64,000 nt of DNA from Plecoglossus altivelis (lineage: Eukaryota > Chordata > Actinopteri > Osmeriformes > Plecoglossidae), in contig BROE01000024.1 of NCBI GenBank assembly GCA_036571765.1, positions 6,342,048 through 6,406,047 on the forward strand, in the 5' to 3' direction. The notes beneath the pieces are model-generated. The model did not search any database and had not been told where the DNA came from. It worked only from the letters and a program-made list of their open reading frames with translations. Below, one piece after another: positions 1 through 13,690 of this stretch (positions are counted from its first letter, which is position 1; each line of letters starts with the position of its first letter). The translations under genes were made by a program, and so were the position numbers.

Positions 1-1694
1 TAAGCTCTGCACACATACTCACAGCTAACCTGTGCTCTTGTGCAGTGTTGTCAGTTGTCAGTTTTGATATAGCACAGTGCCTATTAAAGCACGCATGTGT
101 ATGTGTCTTTGAGGGAATACTGTCTCCATGGTAGTTGAAAGGTGTACACAGACGCCAGACTTGGAAGCAGACCAACTCAGAACAGACATATGAAGTTCTT
201 TTTTCCTATCATTCTGTTTGCACTTATTGTTACTGCCAATCACATCCAGGGTGATAAAAAAAAACTACTTCAGCTACACGATGGAAAAATCTCTTTCAAA
301 ATCTGTTTGAAACCTTTGAGAGCCTTATGTTTCCATCCAATGTAATTCATTTATATGTACAATGGCACCAAACTTTGGATGAATCGTTATTATACCCACG
401 TATTACAGTATCATCTATCTTTGACAGCATTGAGAAACCGTCTGCATTTTGATGGCAGAATTTTCTTTGCCAAGACAATGAACGAGACACATCAGGAAGT
501 CCTTTGGCTTTCGACTGTATCTGTGTGTTCAAGCAAATCTGAACGAAACCTGAAAACTTAATGAAGCATTTCTTTCTAAACCTTTTAATGCATGGAATAT
601 AGGGTGGCAGAATGCAATATGCGACTACTTCTGCGAGCACACTTATATACAAGCGGATCTAGAAAGAAGTTGAACATAGACACAGGGTTTTGACTCCATG
701 GAGATGGCTGGAATCCACCCCATACCTACAAAGGCTTTTCTTTATCGCAAAGCTCTCAAATGATTAGGAGTAGATTACAAGTAGACATATTAGGATTTAT
801 GGAATTAAATAACAAAAAGCACAATGTTGAATATAATGAAAAAACTGTTGTAGCTTTTTTGAAATGGAACAGACCACAGAACGCCCATCTCACCCATAAA
901 CCATAATTAGCCCATTCTTAACCGCTTCATGGCACGTTTGTCTATCTACAAAGAATGGAAGGCAATTATCTCTCTTCCCCAGCTTTTAGAGACATGGGGA
1001 TATTTCTCCATGGCTTGTCTGACAGGGTCCCCCCTGGACAAGTGTTTGTTTCTTTGCTGTGTCCTCTGATGCTGCCAGCCATTTGCCACGCATGCCGAGC
1101 CCTTGTCACCGCCTCCCCGTTCCAGGGGACAACCATGCCCTCCCTCTCCCCATTAAACGGTCGTGGCCTTTCTTGGATTCGACGGAAAATCGATTGTTTT
1201 CACTTCCAGAATGTTGCGTGTGATAAACTAGGAGGTCCAAACGTTACAAGTTGAGATGATGGGAACTTGCGACTAGACTTCAAGTATGGATGTTGAACCC
1301 AGGGACAGGAGGGACGTGTGCATAACTTCAGCCCCTCGCGTGGATACGTGCTGTGCCACAGCGTCCCTGGAGAGGGATGAGAGGGAGTCAGGGGCACAGC
1401 TGGCTGCCTCAGCTGTACTCTCGGTGGGGAACTGATCTGGCACAGAGGTCTCCTGCAGGAGGTCAACCTCCATCTCTTGATTGGGTAACAGAACAGGAGG
1501 CCTGCTACTCCTTCCCCCAATTCCTGAAAAGGGACTTCATCTGCAGGCTGGTTTCTTTAAGGTCCAGGAGGACTGGAGGGACAGTATGGCTGGCTGACTT
1601 GTTTGGCTACAGGGAACAAACAGGCTGGGTTTGGCTGAATGTCAGGCGCTGCCTTGGCTGGAGAGAGACTCCCTGGAGGAATGAGGGCTTAGGG
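1..1694. other. Non-coding, no gene recognised
   Basis: AT-rich DNA to about 900, then a more GC-balanced stretch (about 900-1260) that looks like possible conserved non-coding sequence. Short frames at 142-345 and 1353-1826 have no recognisable domain; the second runs through a GT microsatellite. Confidence 0.5.
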
Positions 1695-1720
1695 GTGTGT
1701 GTGTGTGTGTGTGTGTGTGT
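1695..1720 (+). repeat. (GT)n microsatellite
   Basis: Thirteen GT dinucleotides, continuing as GCATGTGTGG. Confidence 0.95.
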
Positions 1721-2819
1721 GCATGTGTGGGACAGAGCTTGTGGGTTCACATGGCTGCAACATCTCCCAAGAGGGAGGGTCTGTTGGGATACCCTAGCTT
1801 CACTCCGAAAGGAGTACTGGATCTGAATCAGATTCATTGGCCAACTAGGGACCTGGATAGTGGGGGTGATACCGTGTGTGGGTTTGTGTGTTCAAGAACT
1901 CATATAAGTTGAAGAAAACATTTTTTCGTAAATGGTGCTGGATAGAGTAGCTGTAATATGAGTACAGTCTTGTGTATAGGCTGAAATAGGGATAATGGAA
2001 ATACTTGAATGTGTTTAATGAATACCTTAAAATGTTAACAAATACAGATACATTATATCTGGAATCTGGAATGCTGGAGTTTTTAATCAGGCACATTAAC
2101 TGGTACATGAAGAAGATTTCAAACACATTTTGTAATGCAGTAAATAAAAAACTGGTTTCTTCATTCATGATCAGAATTTGATCATCATACCTCATCTCTC
2201 CAATGATTGTTTTCTGACATTCACTGTAATCACTCCCTGTGTGGGGAATCATAAAGTGCTTCAAAAGCTGTGAGCAAGTCTCCTGCTATCCTCAGACCAT
2301 TATTTATGTACTTCCTCTCTATACTTTCATTAGAGTAAATGACTGACAGTGCAAATAAGCTACTAGTTATTGTAATTTCCCAGAAACCCACTGTAGGAAA
2401 TGGACAAACTATTAATGGCTGGATTTAATACCAGCCTACACAAATATACCCCATTATTATTAGTAGGGAAAATACATTAAATTAGGATGAGGTGAGAGTT
2501 AAAGATAAACACTTGTGTGATGGTCTTAATCAGACAAAAGAGCAGTTGATGTTACCATGACACTTGTGACTGTGTTCTTTCAGGGACCAACAGAGCCGCA
2601 GCTCCTATAAAGTGAATGGAAGAATGTGCTGAGGAAGTGTAGGTCTGGACAGGGTGTTCTGTCCTGTGTAAAACTAGAAGAAAACAATGTTATCTCACTC
2701 TTTCCATTTCTCCAGCTGTATGGATCGATCTCTTACCTTGAGGAACCATCATCTGAAGAATTGTGCCATGTCTTCACATGGCTTCCAATATTACACCACC
2801 ACACCTGCAATGCCTCCTT

Positions 2820-2821
<2 letters not shown>

Positions 2822-2873
<52 letters not shown>
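2822..2873 (+). repeat. (CA)n microsatellite
   Basis: Twenty-six uninterrupted CA dinucleotides. Frames across it in all phases are artefacts. Confidence 0.97.
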
Positions 2874-2875
<2 letters not shown>

Positions 2876-2879
2876 GCAG

Positions 2880-5270
2880 CATATCACCCACGAGAAAAGC
2901 AATTTTCTTACATATCGTGTTCCCTTACAATTGAACAAATGTGGCCCCCTGCTTTTAAAGACATAATCAGATTGTCAGTCGATTCTTGTTGTCACGTGGC
3001 GTGGCCTCGTTGCCTAGCGCCTGTTTTACACCTGCCATGTGAGGGCATGTGCACTCGAGTGATGTCTTCTGAGCTTCAATCGTCGTTGAAACTGATTGTT
3101 TCATCAGGAGTCTGGGGCATTGAGCATCTGTCTCTCACTTAGCGCCCCGCTTGTCCCAGGTCAATTGCTTTCATCAACTCTTGCTAGAATAGACCAGAGA
3201 CATCGCTAAATGACTGTCCAAGCAAACCAGATATTTGTGTTCCATTTCATCTTTCATTTCAGTGATGCAATGTCACAGGTGACCTTTTGAAATAGACTAA
3301 TCTGTGTGGTTTTTTTCATACATCGTTTGCTTTTGGTTGGCGGTGACATTTTCTTTCTGTCAACAGAACATCTTTTGACATAAAAGCCAAGGCATGGACA
3401 GGCAGAGCCTTTATTTTATACATGGATTAAAACCTCTGAAACTAATAGAGGTCTGAATGAGACCTTTGATGTAGATCTATGGATATCTTCACTTTGATGA
3501 CCAACAGGAGACATTCAGTTCAGATAGTGACTGACATGCTAGTTTACTGGAATCAAGCCAGCTGCCAGTAATACAACATATTAGCATCCATGATGCTGAC
3601 TTATCCATTCAGCATAAGTCAGTCTCTCTTTGGTCTCCAAAGTACTTTTGCCTTGCAGAATTGACTGAATTGAGAGTGACTGAGAGTAGGTAAGGCTTTA
3701 TCCTTCCTGCTTCTATATATATACGAAAAATAAGCATGTACAAATAACACAAAGACACGGAAATCAGTTTTTAAATGGAATTTTGACATTCCCTGCTGTT
3801 TGTCTTCTATTAGTAATTGCCTTCCTATGTGCAGTGTCCCTCCCCTACAATCCCTCCTCTTTGTGTGAGGTGTACCTTGGAATCCGTAGTTCTAGGGAGG
3901 GAGGGAGGGGGGGGGGGAATTCATTCACCCATTTTACCTGAGAAAAACTGAATTATTTTTAGACATGTTATTTGAAAATGCAAGACTGCTTTAGTCTGAG
4001 AAACAATGTAGTTTTAGATAAAGATAAACAAATTAATGTTCAAATGTTGTGATTACAAATGATGATTGGCATCCTTTAACATGTGGAAACTTGAAAATTA
4101 GTTCTATTTTTTGTATACACGGCTTTCAAACAATCTGATTGAAGGATTTACGGATGTCGTAGCATGTTGGGAAAAACATGTTCTCTCACAGTTTTAACAA
4201 AATCTGACGTGTTAACTTTTAAAGCTTACAGTATTGCTGCTACAAGAAAAAGCCCCATCAATGCTGTTTAAACAAGTGCAGCCAAATGGCACCTGGGTTA
4301 AGGTTTATAACTCCCAACCGTCACTGGAAGAGAAGGGCAGAGAGGGAGAGAGACAGAGAGAGGTTAATGTGAAATGACTTCGGTACAGGAGGAAGACAAA
4401 CTGAAGGTATGCATTTCCTCTGACGATGATGACTTCGGTCAGCTTCCGAGCTACCTTGGACAAACGGTCAGAGTTGAGACGAGTAACAGTGATTGCTTCC
4501 GACGTCCCAGCCTGCTACCTCTCCTTTCCCCTGAACATCCATGGGAAAATGTGCTTTTAGCGATATAGTTTTCCTGAAGTCTGTCTGAGCAGAAAGTTTA
4601 CTTTGAGATGCTCGTTTTAGAAATCAAAGAAAGTGCTTGATGACGAATGATACAATGGAACTGATGTTGTACCTTTAGGTCAAGTCTTTGTGTCAATATA
4701 CAACTACAAACGATTCAGCGTTGTATTTTTTTGTGTTCATCGTATGTTTTGTTCATTTAGTTGTTAAAAATCCTGTGTTTTCAAGCCAGTAAATTAATGC
4801 ATTTCACTGAACTAAAATAAATAAATAGGTGTTGATGACAGTGTCACATGTTTACTCTGGCAGAGCCGTGGATGTTTTTTGTTCACCGAGTCAAATTGGC
4901 AAAGTTTTAGACACCTCACCCCAGGGCTGCAAAGTATAGCAAACCGTCAAATTACCTACCTCGAGGAAGAAAATTACCCAAGCCAGTGTTTGTTTTGTCT
5001 AAAACATATACCTAAAGTACGCCTACAGCAGCTTTATTGTTTGAAAAGTGGAAAATGAATCTTGTGAAATTAATTGTGATTCTTCTTCTACCTGAGTGTT
5101 TCCAACCCCAGCCTTAAGGCTTTATTGTGTTGAAGACAAGACAATGGGGGGCCTATACTCTATGCAGAGAACACTACCCACCTCCACCTACCTCCCTTCG
5201 GTGTGTGTGAGATGATGAGGAGAGCTGGAAGATTACGTCTGGACCCTGGTGTCTGAGCCGAGCGCCAGCG
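2880..5270. other. Non-coding, no gene recognised
   Basis: Mixed AT-rich sequence. The one distinctive item is a G-run at 3895-3919. No splice-framed conserved coding segment is visible on either strand. Confidence 0.5.
3895..3919 (+). repeat. G-rich run with G-quadruplex potential
   Basis: Three GGGA units run into a homopolymer of about a dozen G, satisfying the four-G-tract pattern of an intramolecular quadruplex. Confidence 0.7.
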
Positions 5271-5480
5271 AGACCGCTAACGATTGAAGAAAAGGAGCCA
5301 TGCTGAATTAAATACACAACAGCGGCCTGCTTTCCTCCCTGCAAAAGGATTAAAACCTGATTTCCAGTGAGAGATAGAGCATAAATGTATAAAGACCCTA
5401 GTGGTCATTTCATCTCTTATTATTAGGCGCGCAGAGGCTAATCTGACAATAACAAGTGCTTCCTGCCCACGGGAAAGGTG
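5270..5480. other. Candidate conserved non-coding element
   Basis: An evenly composed, repeat-free stretch with ATTA-type homeobox cores and ACAATAACAA (SOX-like), unlike its flanks. Visual judgement only. Confidence 0.25.
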
Positions 5481-5804
5481 AGCTGCCGAATAGTCCACAG
5501 CTCATCTCATCTCACAGTCAGGATGATTCTGGGATTGGAACAAAGGGACCCTGTCGAGCTTCTCCTATCTGAAGCTGCACCCCTCCGCCTTTCTCCAATC
5601 CTGCTGCCCCGCCTCACAGTCCTCCCTCAACCCCTCATTGTTTCCAACCATTCTTCATCCATCCTAGATGAAATGGAGGCTCTTGTTCTTTCGCTCTATT
5701 TTTCTCACTCTTCAGGTTTTCACTTTGGGATATTAGGATAACACATCATATTATTGATGAATGTATTATCCAAAAGTAATCCACACAACTAACAAGTGAA
5801 CAAG

Positions 5805-5925
5805 GCTCCCTTTTATGGCCAGGCAACTGGTGAAGGAGTGTTTGACTGCAGATCAATAGGTTGCAAGTTCAAATCCCACCTTCAATGTCGCTTTAGATTA
5901 AAGGATCCACTAAATGAACTTTGTG
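5805..5925 (+). mobile_element. Degenerate tRNA-derived SINE
   Basis: The B box of a tRNA-type pol III promoter is visible as AGTTCAAATCC (5866-5876), preceded at suitable distance by an A-box-like TGGCCAGGCAACTGG (5816-5830). The 3' part, TTAGATTAAAGGATCCACTA followed by AATGAA, resembles the conserved tail found in many fish SINEs (TGGATAAAAGCGTCTGCTAA, from general knowledge). It is an old, diverged copy and cannot fold as a functional tRNA. Confidence 0.5.
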
Positions 5926-5978
5926 CTTCGTTATTTTGTTCTTTCTCTGTGCAGCACTCTCAAACCCTGCACTCCTAC

Positions 5979-5979
<1 letters not shown>

Positions 5980-6060
<81 letters not shown>
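5980..6060 (+). repeat. (TGTC)n tetranucleotide microsatellite
   Basis: About 20 perfect copies of TGTC, just downstream of the SINE-like sequence. All three frames are open through it (CLSV repeats), which creates spurious ORFs. Confidence 0.97.
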
Positions 6061-6061
<1 letters not shown>

Positions 6062-6069
6062 GACAGTGG

Positions 6070-8179
6070 ATACACCATTTCATCAGTCCCTGCACCCTGC
6101 CAAAACCTGTGGAGGATCATTTTCCTTAATTACACACAAAGGAAGAGTTGAAACCTGACCATTCACTTCTCCTGTCAGTCTAATGACACCCTTCAGTGTT
6201 TTGGCTTCTTCTGTGTGTAGGAACTCAGTAGACAGAATAAGGTGGAGGGGAAGCTAGCTACCCAGCCAACGCTGAGTTTCAGGAAATGTTTGGCGCTGGG
6301 GGGAGCTTGTTTGCATCTTCCATGTTTTCAGCTGACCGGACACCAAAGGGAGTTGAAGATGTTTGACAGACGGCTCACCACAGAGTGGGGAACTTCATAG
6401 AGCAACAAGAATGGTACCACATAGCAAGTGACATTCAAAAAAGGGCAAACTGATCTTGCAACGTTCTTGCATTCACTTATCTTTTCACGCTTCCTGTTGG
6501 GAGGGTTATACTTCTCTGGTTGAAAGAGTACAGCTTTGAAGAACTAACTAATTTGTACGCCTTTTCCAATGCCTTCTCATCACATCGACCTACATGTAAG
6601 GCAAAACACTATATAATACCAACATCTGAATCACTGGCTGCCTACCAGGTTTAGAGCAGGGCAACACTTAGTCCCTTTTCTCCGTTCTATTCAGATGGTT
6701 GGTCGTGTTCATGGTGCGAGAGAATATTGAAATAATGAAGTGCAAATCTGCATGTAGTGATTTGGCTATGGTAAGGGCTGCAGGGTCTCAATTATCCCCA
6801 TTGTCTGTTTGCTCACCCTCACATCAATACAAGCTTGGTATTTTAATGAGGCATACATGATATTCGTTCGGTTCGACCTTCTCATTGGTTTTCTTTGTAC
6901 TTCAGTAAAGAAAAAAAAAATCACAGGCTTACTACCCCCCCCACACACACACACACTCATCCCTAACCCTGCTCCACCTCCTTTGTGAATTTGAACACTC
7001 ACATGGGTTGTAAAAAAAAACAGGTTACATTTAGTGCAGTGGATGGTGTAAATATGACAGCGAGAAGGGGAGGAGGTGAGAGCAAATAAGAGGTTAGGCG
7101 AAGAGGAAGTGGGAGGACAACAAGTCTGGTGAAGAGGATGCAGAGGAGGAGGCAGAGGAATAGTGGGTTTACTGTGGTGTTGGCGCGGCAGGAGAGATGC
7201 AGCTGCGGCTCAAAATCTTTCCTAATGAACAACTGAGTCTTCCTCTTCTCCTCCTTCCTTTCTTCCCTCCCTACCCCTCACTGCTCCCCCCCCCCCTGTT
7301 ATTAGTCTCCATGTCGGTCTCTGATAGTGCTGATCCATGGTTTCAACTTCACTTATACTTAACTCCTCATGGCTTCTGATGCTACAAAGAGCAGGTGTCA
7401 GGATGCCAGTCTCCCAAGGAGGTGGATCTCACGTTTCAGGGGAAACGGTTCTGGAGAAGACATGAAGGAAACAATCCCTCATTCCCTGACCATTCCTCTG
7501 CATATAGGTGTGCTGACCTAATGATACTGTGTAAATAGATTTTTTCAGCGGCTTCAGTCTACGGATATCCATCCCCCTGCACACAGAATTTATGATAAAA
7601 TGCCAGATGGCAATGTTTCACACAGCAAAACAAGATGTTGACACGATAAACTCGCAATTAAAAGCACCAATTGTCAAATGAAAGTACCAGAAGCTTGTGA
7701 ATACCAATCCTTACTGTAATGCTGCAAGGACAAATCATCAACAATCTTTTTCCCATCTTAATTTATGGTAAAGGTAAAACCTACGCACTGGACTGTATCA
7801 AAACCAATGAGAGAATACAGAAACAGGTTGTGCAATAGGGGGTACCCAGGTCATTAAAGTCCTACTTCTGTGTCTCTACTCTCACTTGAGGAGCCTCTCT
7901 TAAATCAGTTTACCTCACACACCTACAACTGCAGAGCTGTTGTGGAGATGTTGTTAGTATCTCTGGCATGTGAAAACCTGGGACTAGAATGTCTAAGGTA
8001 GAGATGATTACAGTCCACATACAAACATATCCCTCTGCTGAGTCCAGAATAAAACTCAAGTGTAGCTTGATGAAACGCCCCTGTTCTTGAACAACATTAA
8101 GTATATAAGTCAAAGGAGAAAGTGATGACTGGAAGGACATGAAAAGGCTATTATTAATTTTGTAGTGTTTCGTTTTAGT
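6070..8179. other. Non-coding, no gene recognised
   Basis: Contains a short CA run (6945-6957), a purine-rich patch (7050-7160) and a C-run near 7290. No coding exon or RNA gene is seen. Confidence 0.5.
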
Positions 8180-8319
8180 CATGTTCATGGTGTGTGTTTT
8201 GTGATGGTCATGTTCATGGTGAGTGTTTTGAGATGGTCATGCTCATGGTGAGTGTTTTGTGATGGTTATGTTCATGGTGTGTGTTTTGTGATGGTTATGT
8301 TTATAGTGGTGAGTGTGTG
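8180..8319 (+). repeat. Minisatellite, 29-bp unit
   Basis: Four complete copies of a 29-base unit start at 8180, 8209, 8238 and 8267 (consensus opens CATGTTCATGGTGTGTGTTT), followed by a decayed partial fifth copy from 8296. Copies differ by one to four substitutions and no indels. Confidence 0.9.
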
Positions 8320-9840
8320 GCCTGGCTCCTGGCAAGTCAGAGAACACTCTGGGAGCCAAACATTTTTAATGTTAGATCTGTCATGCATCATGTGTAAAAT
8401 GCATGATTTCCAGTCAGAAACACCTAGTGTTCATCATGGAATCCGCTGGGTAGCAGCCTCTCTGGTGTGACACAGAATTTGTACAACGTCAGAGTCTAAC
8501 ATCAGAAACACTACGGCAACTTGAAAAAACACTTTTTTATCTTGTGTCCTGTCCAACATGATATTTGGGTAATGCAATGTTCATACATTTTTATGCATTA
8601 TTATAATTTACTGGATACTTGACTTGGTATTTCCTCGACTGAGAGGTTAACACATTCCAATTGACGTTCCAATAGACAATTCAGATTGACTAACAGAACT
8701 TGCAGGGGGATCAAACCTGGTTGTGGATTTCAACACAATGTTTCCATAGTGGGTGTTTACTTCAAGCCTTTCCAAAATGTGCAAATGTTTTTTAATGGTT
8801 GGTGTTATTTAATTTCAGGCGTTAAGCAAGGTACTGTCTTCACATGGTAAAGTAATTGGCTGACAACAAAACACTGGGAGGTAATTAGCTAGACGACAAT
8901 TGGACATGAAGTTCGATATCGTTAAACCCCTGGTGTGCATTCCTAAAATGTTTGTCACCCCCTGATTACAGTACTGTAAGTTCAGTTATCAGACAGGCTT
9001 TTTGTAAAACAATGTCCTCCTGATAATCACAGTAATTGTCATTTGTTTGTATGCTCTCCAGTGATTTATTGCTTCTGACATAAGGGTTTGATTCGTTTAA
9101 AAAATGTATTAGTTGAACAATTCCACATTCCCCTGCTATGGGAAGCAGCCTGGTAATTAATTTTAGGGGTCAACTATAAAAGCACAGCTTCTGCACTGAG
9201 GAGTAGATTTGACAAGTCTATCATTGAATAGGACATGAATTGGTATAGGGTTAAATGAAGAAAACTATTTAGACTTTTCGGGGGACAAAGGCCATGAGAG
9301 GTGTTGCCTCCAGGTGAGTAGATGTCACTGGCATGGTTGTGTTCATGTGGGACTTTTTAAATTACTGGAGGAAACAGTTGCACCCCATCCCTGGATGGTG
9401 ATAGTACATTTCTTCAGAGGCCTCAGAACACAGATCACAGTTCACCCCCTGCAGCCAGGAATCAGCATGAATTGCCGACTCCTTCAGCTTTCCACAGAAG
9501 AACGGTCTGTTGGTCGGCAGGAGTGTTTTTCATCCAAACTACAATAAATAAATAAATAAACAATCGATGAACGATTGTGAGTGTGGCGGGGGGGCAGAGC
9601 AGTAAACTCTCATCAGTATTCTGTGATTCTTCCACCATGTCTGGGCCACAGCATGAGCCTCTTTAATTGTCGCGCTACAAGCAGGGGAGGCCAGGCTCAA
9701 AACGTCACTGTGACAGGGCTGTCATGGGAAGTGGGGGGTGGGGGGCGGGCAAAGCCAGTAAATACTGTCAGCCATCAACACGACTCCTTTGCAAAGTACA
9801 TTATTTATTAGGCCAAACACATGCCCTTTTCTAGGATATA
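8320..9840. other. Non-coding, no gene recognised
   Basis: AT-rich DNA with a short (AAAT)n run at 9543-9561. A CNE-like patch at about 9630-9760 contains the symmetric motif GTCACTGTGAC near 9706. Confidence 0.45.
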
Positions 9841-9845
9841 TTTTT

Positions 9846-9880
<35 letters not shown>

Positions 9881-9889
9881 CTCTCTCTC
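9841..9889 (+). repeat. (CTTT)n / (CT)n microsatellite
   Basis: About ten CTTT units passing into a short CT run. Confidence 0.95.
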
Positions 9890-12800
9890 ATGGGAGGGTG
9901 AGGGGTAGAGACTATTTGTATCTAGCTCAAGGAGTTCTTACTGCAGCCATTTGCTTTCACATGATGGCCCAAGGCATTGTTTTTCAACATCATCCTCCCA
10001 TTCGCTTTGGCAGTAATCAGGGAGCCCCTATGGTAGGTTACGGGTGCCAAAGCTACCTTTCATCTCCGTACACTCAGGGGCTTGAATACGTCCTCCTACA
10101 ATCCACCTGCGAATCACCACATTAAAAACAATCCTGAACAGTTAACACCTGGTGTAGAGTGGAGGTCAATTAAAATGTAACCTAGCAAATAATTTGTTAA
10201 AATCTCTCATTAGTAAAGTAAAAAAATAAGATGAAATGATCCGCCAGAGCCACACCACAATAGTATGGTAATGAAAGCATCTACCCACGATTATGGTTGG
10301 CAAAGCATGGTCAATTGATTCAGGTACTGAAAGACACATCATTTGTATTGGTGACAGAATGAAATCACGATTCACAGAGGAAGGATGCTCTTCCACTCTC
10401 CCGTTCATCCTCTTGGTTATGCCTTGAAGAGATGAGACCGTCCTGTTTTGTCAGGCTATCCAGTGGTAATTAACAGAGATAGGAAGTGCTGTTGAGATTT
10501 ACAGGAGTGAAAAACGACCACTGCATAGACAATGAGAAGAAAGATCAAGCATGTGGGGTAAAGAGAGTCTTATCCTTGAAAGCTGCCTCTTGTCTAATAG
10601 GAGATGAGAGGGTCATCTCAGTGTTCCTCCATCAACAGGGCTGCCATGAGCTGGCTTGTCAAGATTAAGTTACGTTTTGTCCTCTTCTTTCTTCACTCAC
10701 CCTCTACTTCCGGTAACTCTTGAAGATTTCTTGACGCTTCATAAATTGATTGTTTCTTCCAGTCTCCCCCCACTCTGTAATTCCTCATCGTTTTCGGTGC
10801 CTTTCAAGAGAGGGAAAGTAGGATGTTTTTCTTTCTTTCTCTATTTATTAATCCGAGTTTTTGTTATATTCATGAAATATTCTTGAAGACTATGCAGGAA
10901 AGCAAATCTATCTTGTTCCAACTTGGGACATAATATTTTATATCCCAATATTAACTGAATATCTTACGTCCCTATCCACCTATCAGACTGTACCTTACAG
11001 GGTAATCCCTCAATTCTTCATTATAACTCTTGTTCCGTTTATTAATGTATGATCAACAATTGTAATGCACTTATTAAGTCACATAATTTACAGCAAAATT
11101 GTGATCTAGGCTATCCTTAGAGACCAAGACCGTATTCTTTTAATTATTTGATCACCTCAGTCTAGACTGTCTCTCCTCATCTAACTTGGAATTGAAATAG
11201 CCACCCAAGGCAAAAAAAACAAAACACTTGAAGATATTTGGCCAATTCTATGGTTGGCTTGAATCAAGATTGCTCATTTGATCTGTGGAGAGGTTTGAAA
11301 ACAGCTTATCTCTTAAGCCCTTGTAATTTACAAAGCTTTGATTGTGAAATTTGGTGAGCCCATTTGACCCAGGTAGTTTAAGGACAAGGTTCTGCATAAG
11401 ACTGACTTGAACAGAGTTTAAGAGGGCATGTTTTGGGTTTTCAACTTAAGGCTACCTTTTTAAGCTTCAGTGACAAAGGCAATCATGCATTTCAAAGAGA
11501 ATCAATTACCAACCATAGCTTTCGTTATTTACATGCTTTCCTTTCTTTCTGTCATTGCCTCAAATCCTCTATGTGACCAGTTCCATCTGAATAGTAGTCT
11601 GTCTGAGCAGAGAGTAGGCTCACAAGTTTATTTCAGTTGGGTATGTCCAGTGTCATTTGATTGGCCTGTTTTCAACCTTTGATTCTCACTAAGTTCTGAT
11701 ATTCTCACAAGACGCAAGGTAATTTCGCTTCATTATTCTAAATGACTTCCTGATACTTCAAGTCCCGTACACTAAATTAGCATAAGCCTCTCTCGTTAAA
11801 TTGGTCATTACATTAGTCACAGTTCTTGAATCGTCACATACTTTTGAGTTTGTTCTCTCTGAAAGTATTTTCTTTCTTCATGCAGGCTGTTGCTAATAAG
11901 AAAATGGAATGGCTAACCAGCCAATTTCTTGGTTTATTGGCATTAAAAATGTTTACTGTCACAATGTATGTTATGCAATCAGATGCTGGTTCCAGTTGCA
12001 AATCTCCAAACCCCAACTCACATGAGCTCGAACGCTGCCATTTGGCATGTGATAAAGCTTTTCAAAAGATAACAGACTAACTGTTCATTGAACACTCTTA
12101 ATTGAATTAATATAACAATGTTGTGTTTTTCAGAGTGGCTAACAAGGATAAACCGCCTGCCCAGTTTGCTTGTCACACACAGTTCATCACATGGTAGTAT
12201 TACACTATGAGACATTCTTGGTTCATCTGCTGGTAATTAATATAGTGTAAAATGGAGACAACTAAAGCCATTGTTAATGGGTTATTTTTTCTTCAAGCAA
12301 GTTTACTGCAATGGGTCCAAAAGTGTATAGGCTAGGTTATAACGTAGTACAGTATCGTAGTTCTGTTTAGAAGAGACCTTTCCTGATGAACAAAATAAAA
12401 ACTTTGAAAACAAATTCCAAATGAAGCTAGGTAAAAGACAATATTGACCAAAACAGCTTTTAAATTTCCCTTCACGAATAATTTTGGGGGAAATAGTGGC
12501 ATTTGTGTTGCAGACATGTTTTTGTACTGCTCTGATGATTCATACATTATAATTGCTTCTGGGATCAATTGGGAGCATTTATTTTCACATAAAACTCTCA
12601 ATTTGACAGACAGTGGTCATAATAGGAATGAGATATTTCAGCTTCACTTTGGTTTAATGGTTACATTTATACATTTATTGTATAAAAGACACTTCCATCA
12701 AAACAGTTGTTTTTGTCAGACGATGTTCCAAAGACTCACCAGAGTGATTTGGATATCTTCCTTTCCCTGAGCTTCCCCTCCCCTCTCTGAGACATCTGTG

Positions 12801-13690
12801 TTGTGCTGTAGACAGAGCAGGTGCGATGTAACAGTTTGACATCCCTACAGGTGCCTGTCGAAACACAGTGCACGTAATGACTGCTTACCAAACACAGCAG
12901 TCCTATGATGCCATGCCTCACTGCTGTGTCACATTCATCTCAATGTGCACCAGGAGGCTTGGACTAGCAGAGGAAAGACGAGAGGAGGCGTTGGACTAGT
13001 ACGGAGGCAGCTTGGGCCCCAGTCTTTGGGGAAAGACTGGAGTTGAGGGACAGTAGGCTGTGGATAGGATGAGGGTGTGTCTTACACAGGGAATGTGGAG
13101 ATGAAGAACAGGGTGGATATGAGAGGCTGGATATCAACTCTGGTGGATGATGTGGAGTTTGGAGATGAGTAGTGACACAAAGGAGGGGCTTTATGCATTA
13201 AAACCGAACTGCTATTAGAATAATATTTATTTCCTATAGGGTCATAACATGTCTAACTATTGGTAAGGAAGACTTCACAGCTGTAAATGACTGCTCAATG
13301 TGACACCAGATGAACATCAAGTTAAGCGATCAGCGCTGGACAAGGGGTAGTAGAAGAAAATGCAGTAGTGTATGGAAACGAGTGATTTCTATGTATTAGT
13401 CAAATTCAAAAAGTTGGATACGAATTTGATACTGGACGAGGTACGTGACATATCTGCAGAAAGTACAGTCCTGAAATGCTCTCTTTAAGAAAACTTTTCC
13501 AGTGATCCCAACTCCCAACTAACTCAGAACGTAAGACTGTATTACTACATAGCAATGTGTGCTCCGAATGAATAAAACTCACGGCGTACATCAGTAATAG
13601 GCTTTTTCCTCATTATATTGCTGTTTAATTTATTTATTTTTAAGTGAGAGGAAGAATTGAAAATGTGTAAGGAGATAATGAGAAACTCAA
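9890..13690. other. Non-coding, no gene recognised
   Basis: AT-rich, without long repeats. Short frames such as 12444-12770 show no domain and no splice logic. Confidence 0.5.

Noticed and set aside
142..345. 67-residue frame with an internal hydrophobic segment (FFFPIILFALIVTAN)
   Set aside because: The hydrophobic part is internal and T-rich by base composition. No homologue, splice logic or promoter is recognised.
1353..1826. 157-residue plus-strand frame
   Set aside because: Runs into the GT microsatellite (VCVCVCV) and its remainder has no family resemblance.
5805..5900. Functional tRNA gene
   Set aside because: The B box is present but acceptor and anticodon stems cannot be paired; the 3' tail identifies a SINE.
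5796..6158. 120-residue frame with CLSV repeats
   Set aside because: It is the TGTC microsatellite read through; all frames are open across a perfect tetranucleotide array.
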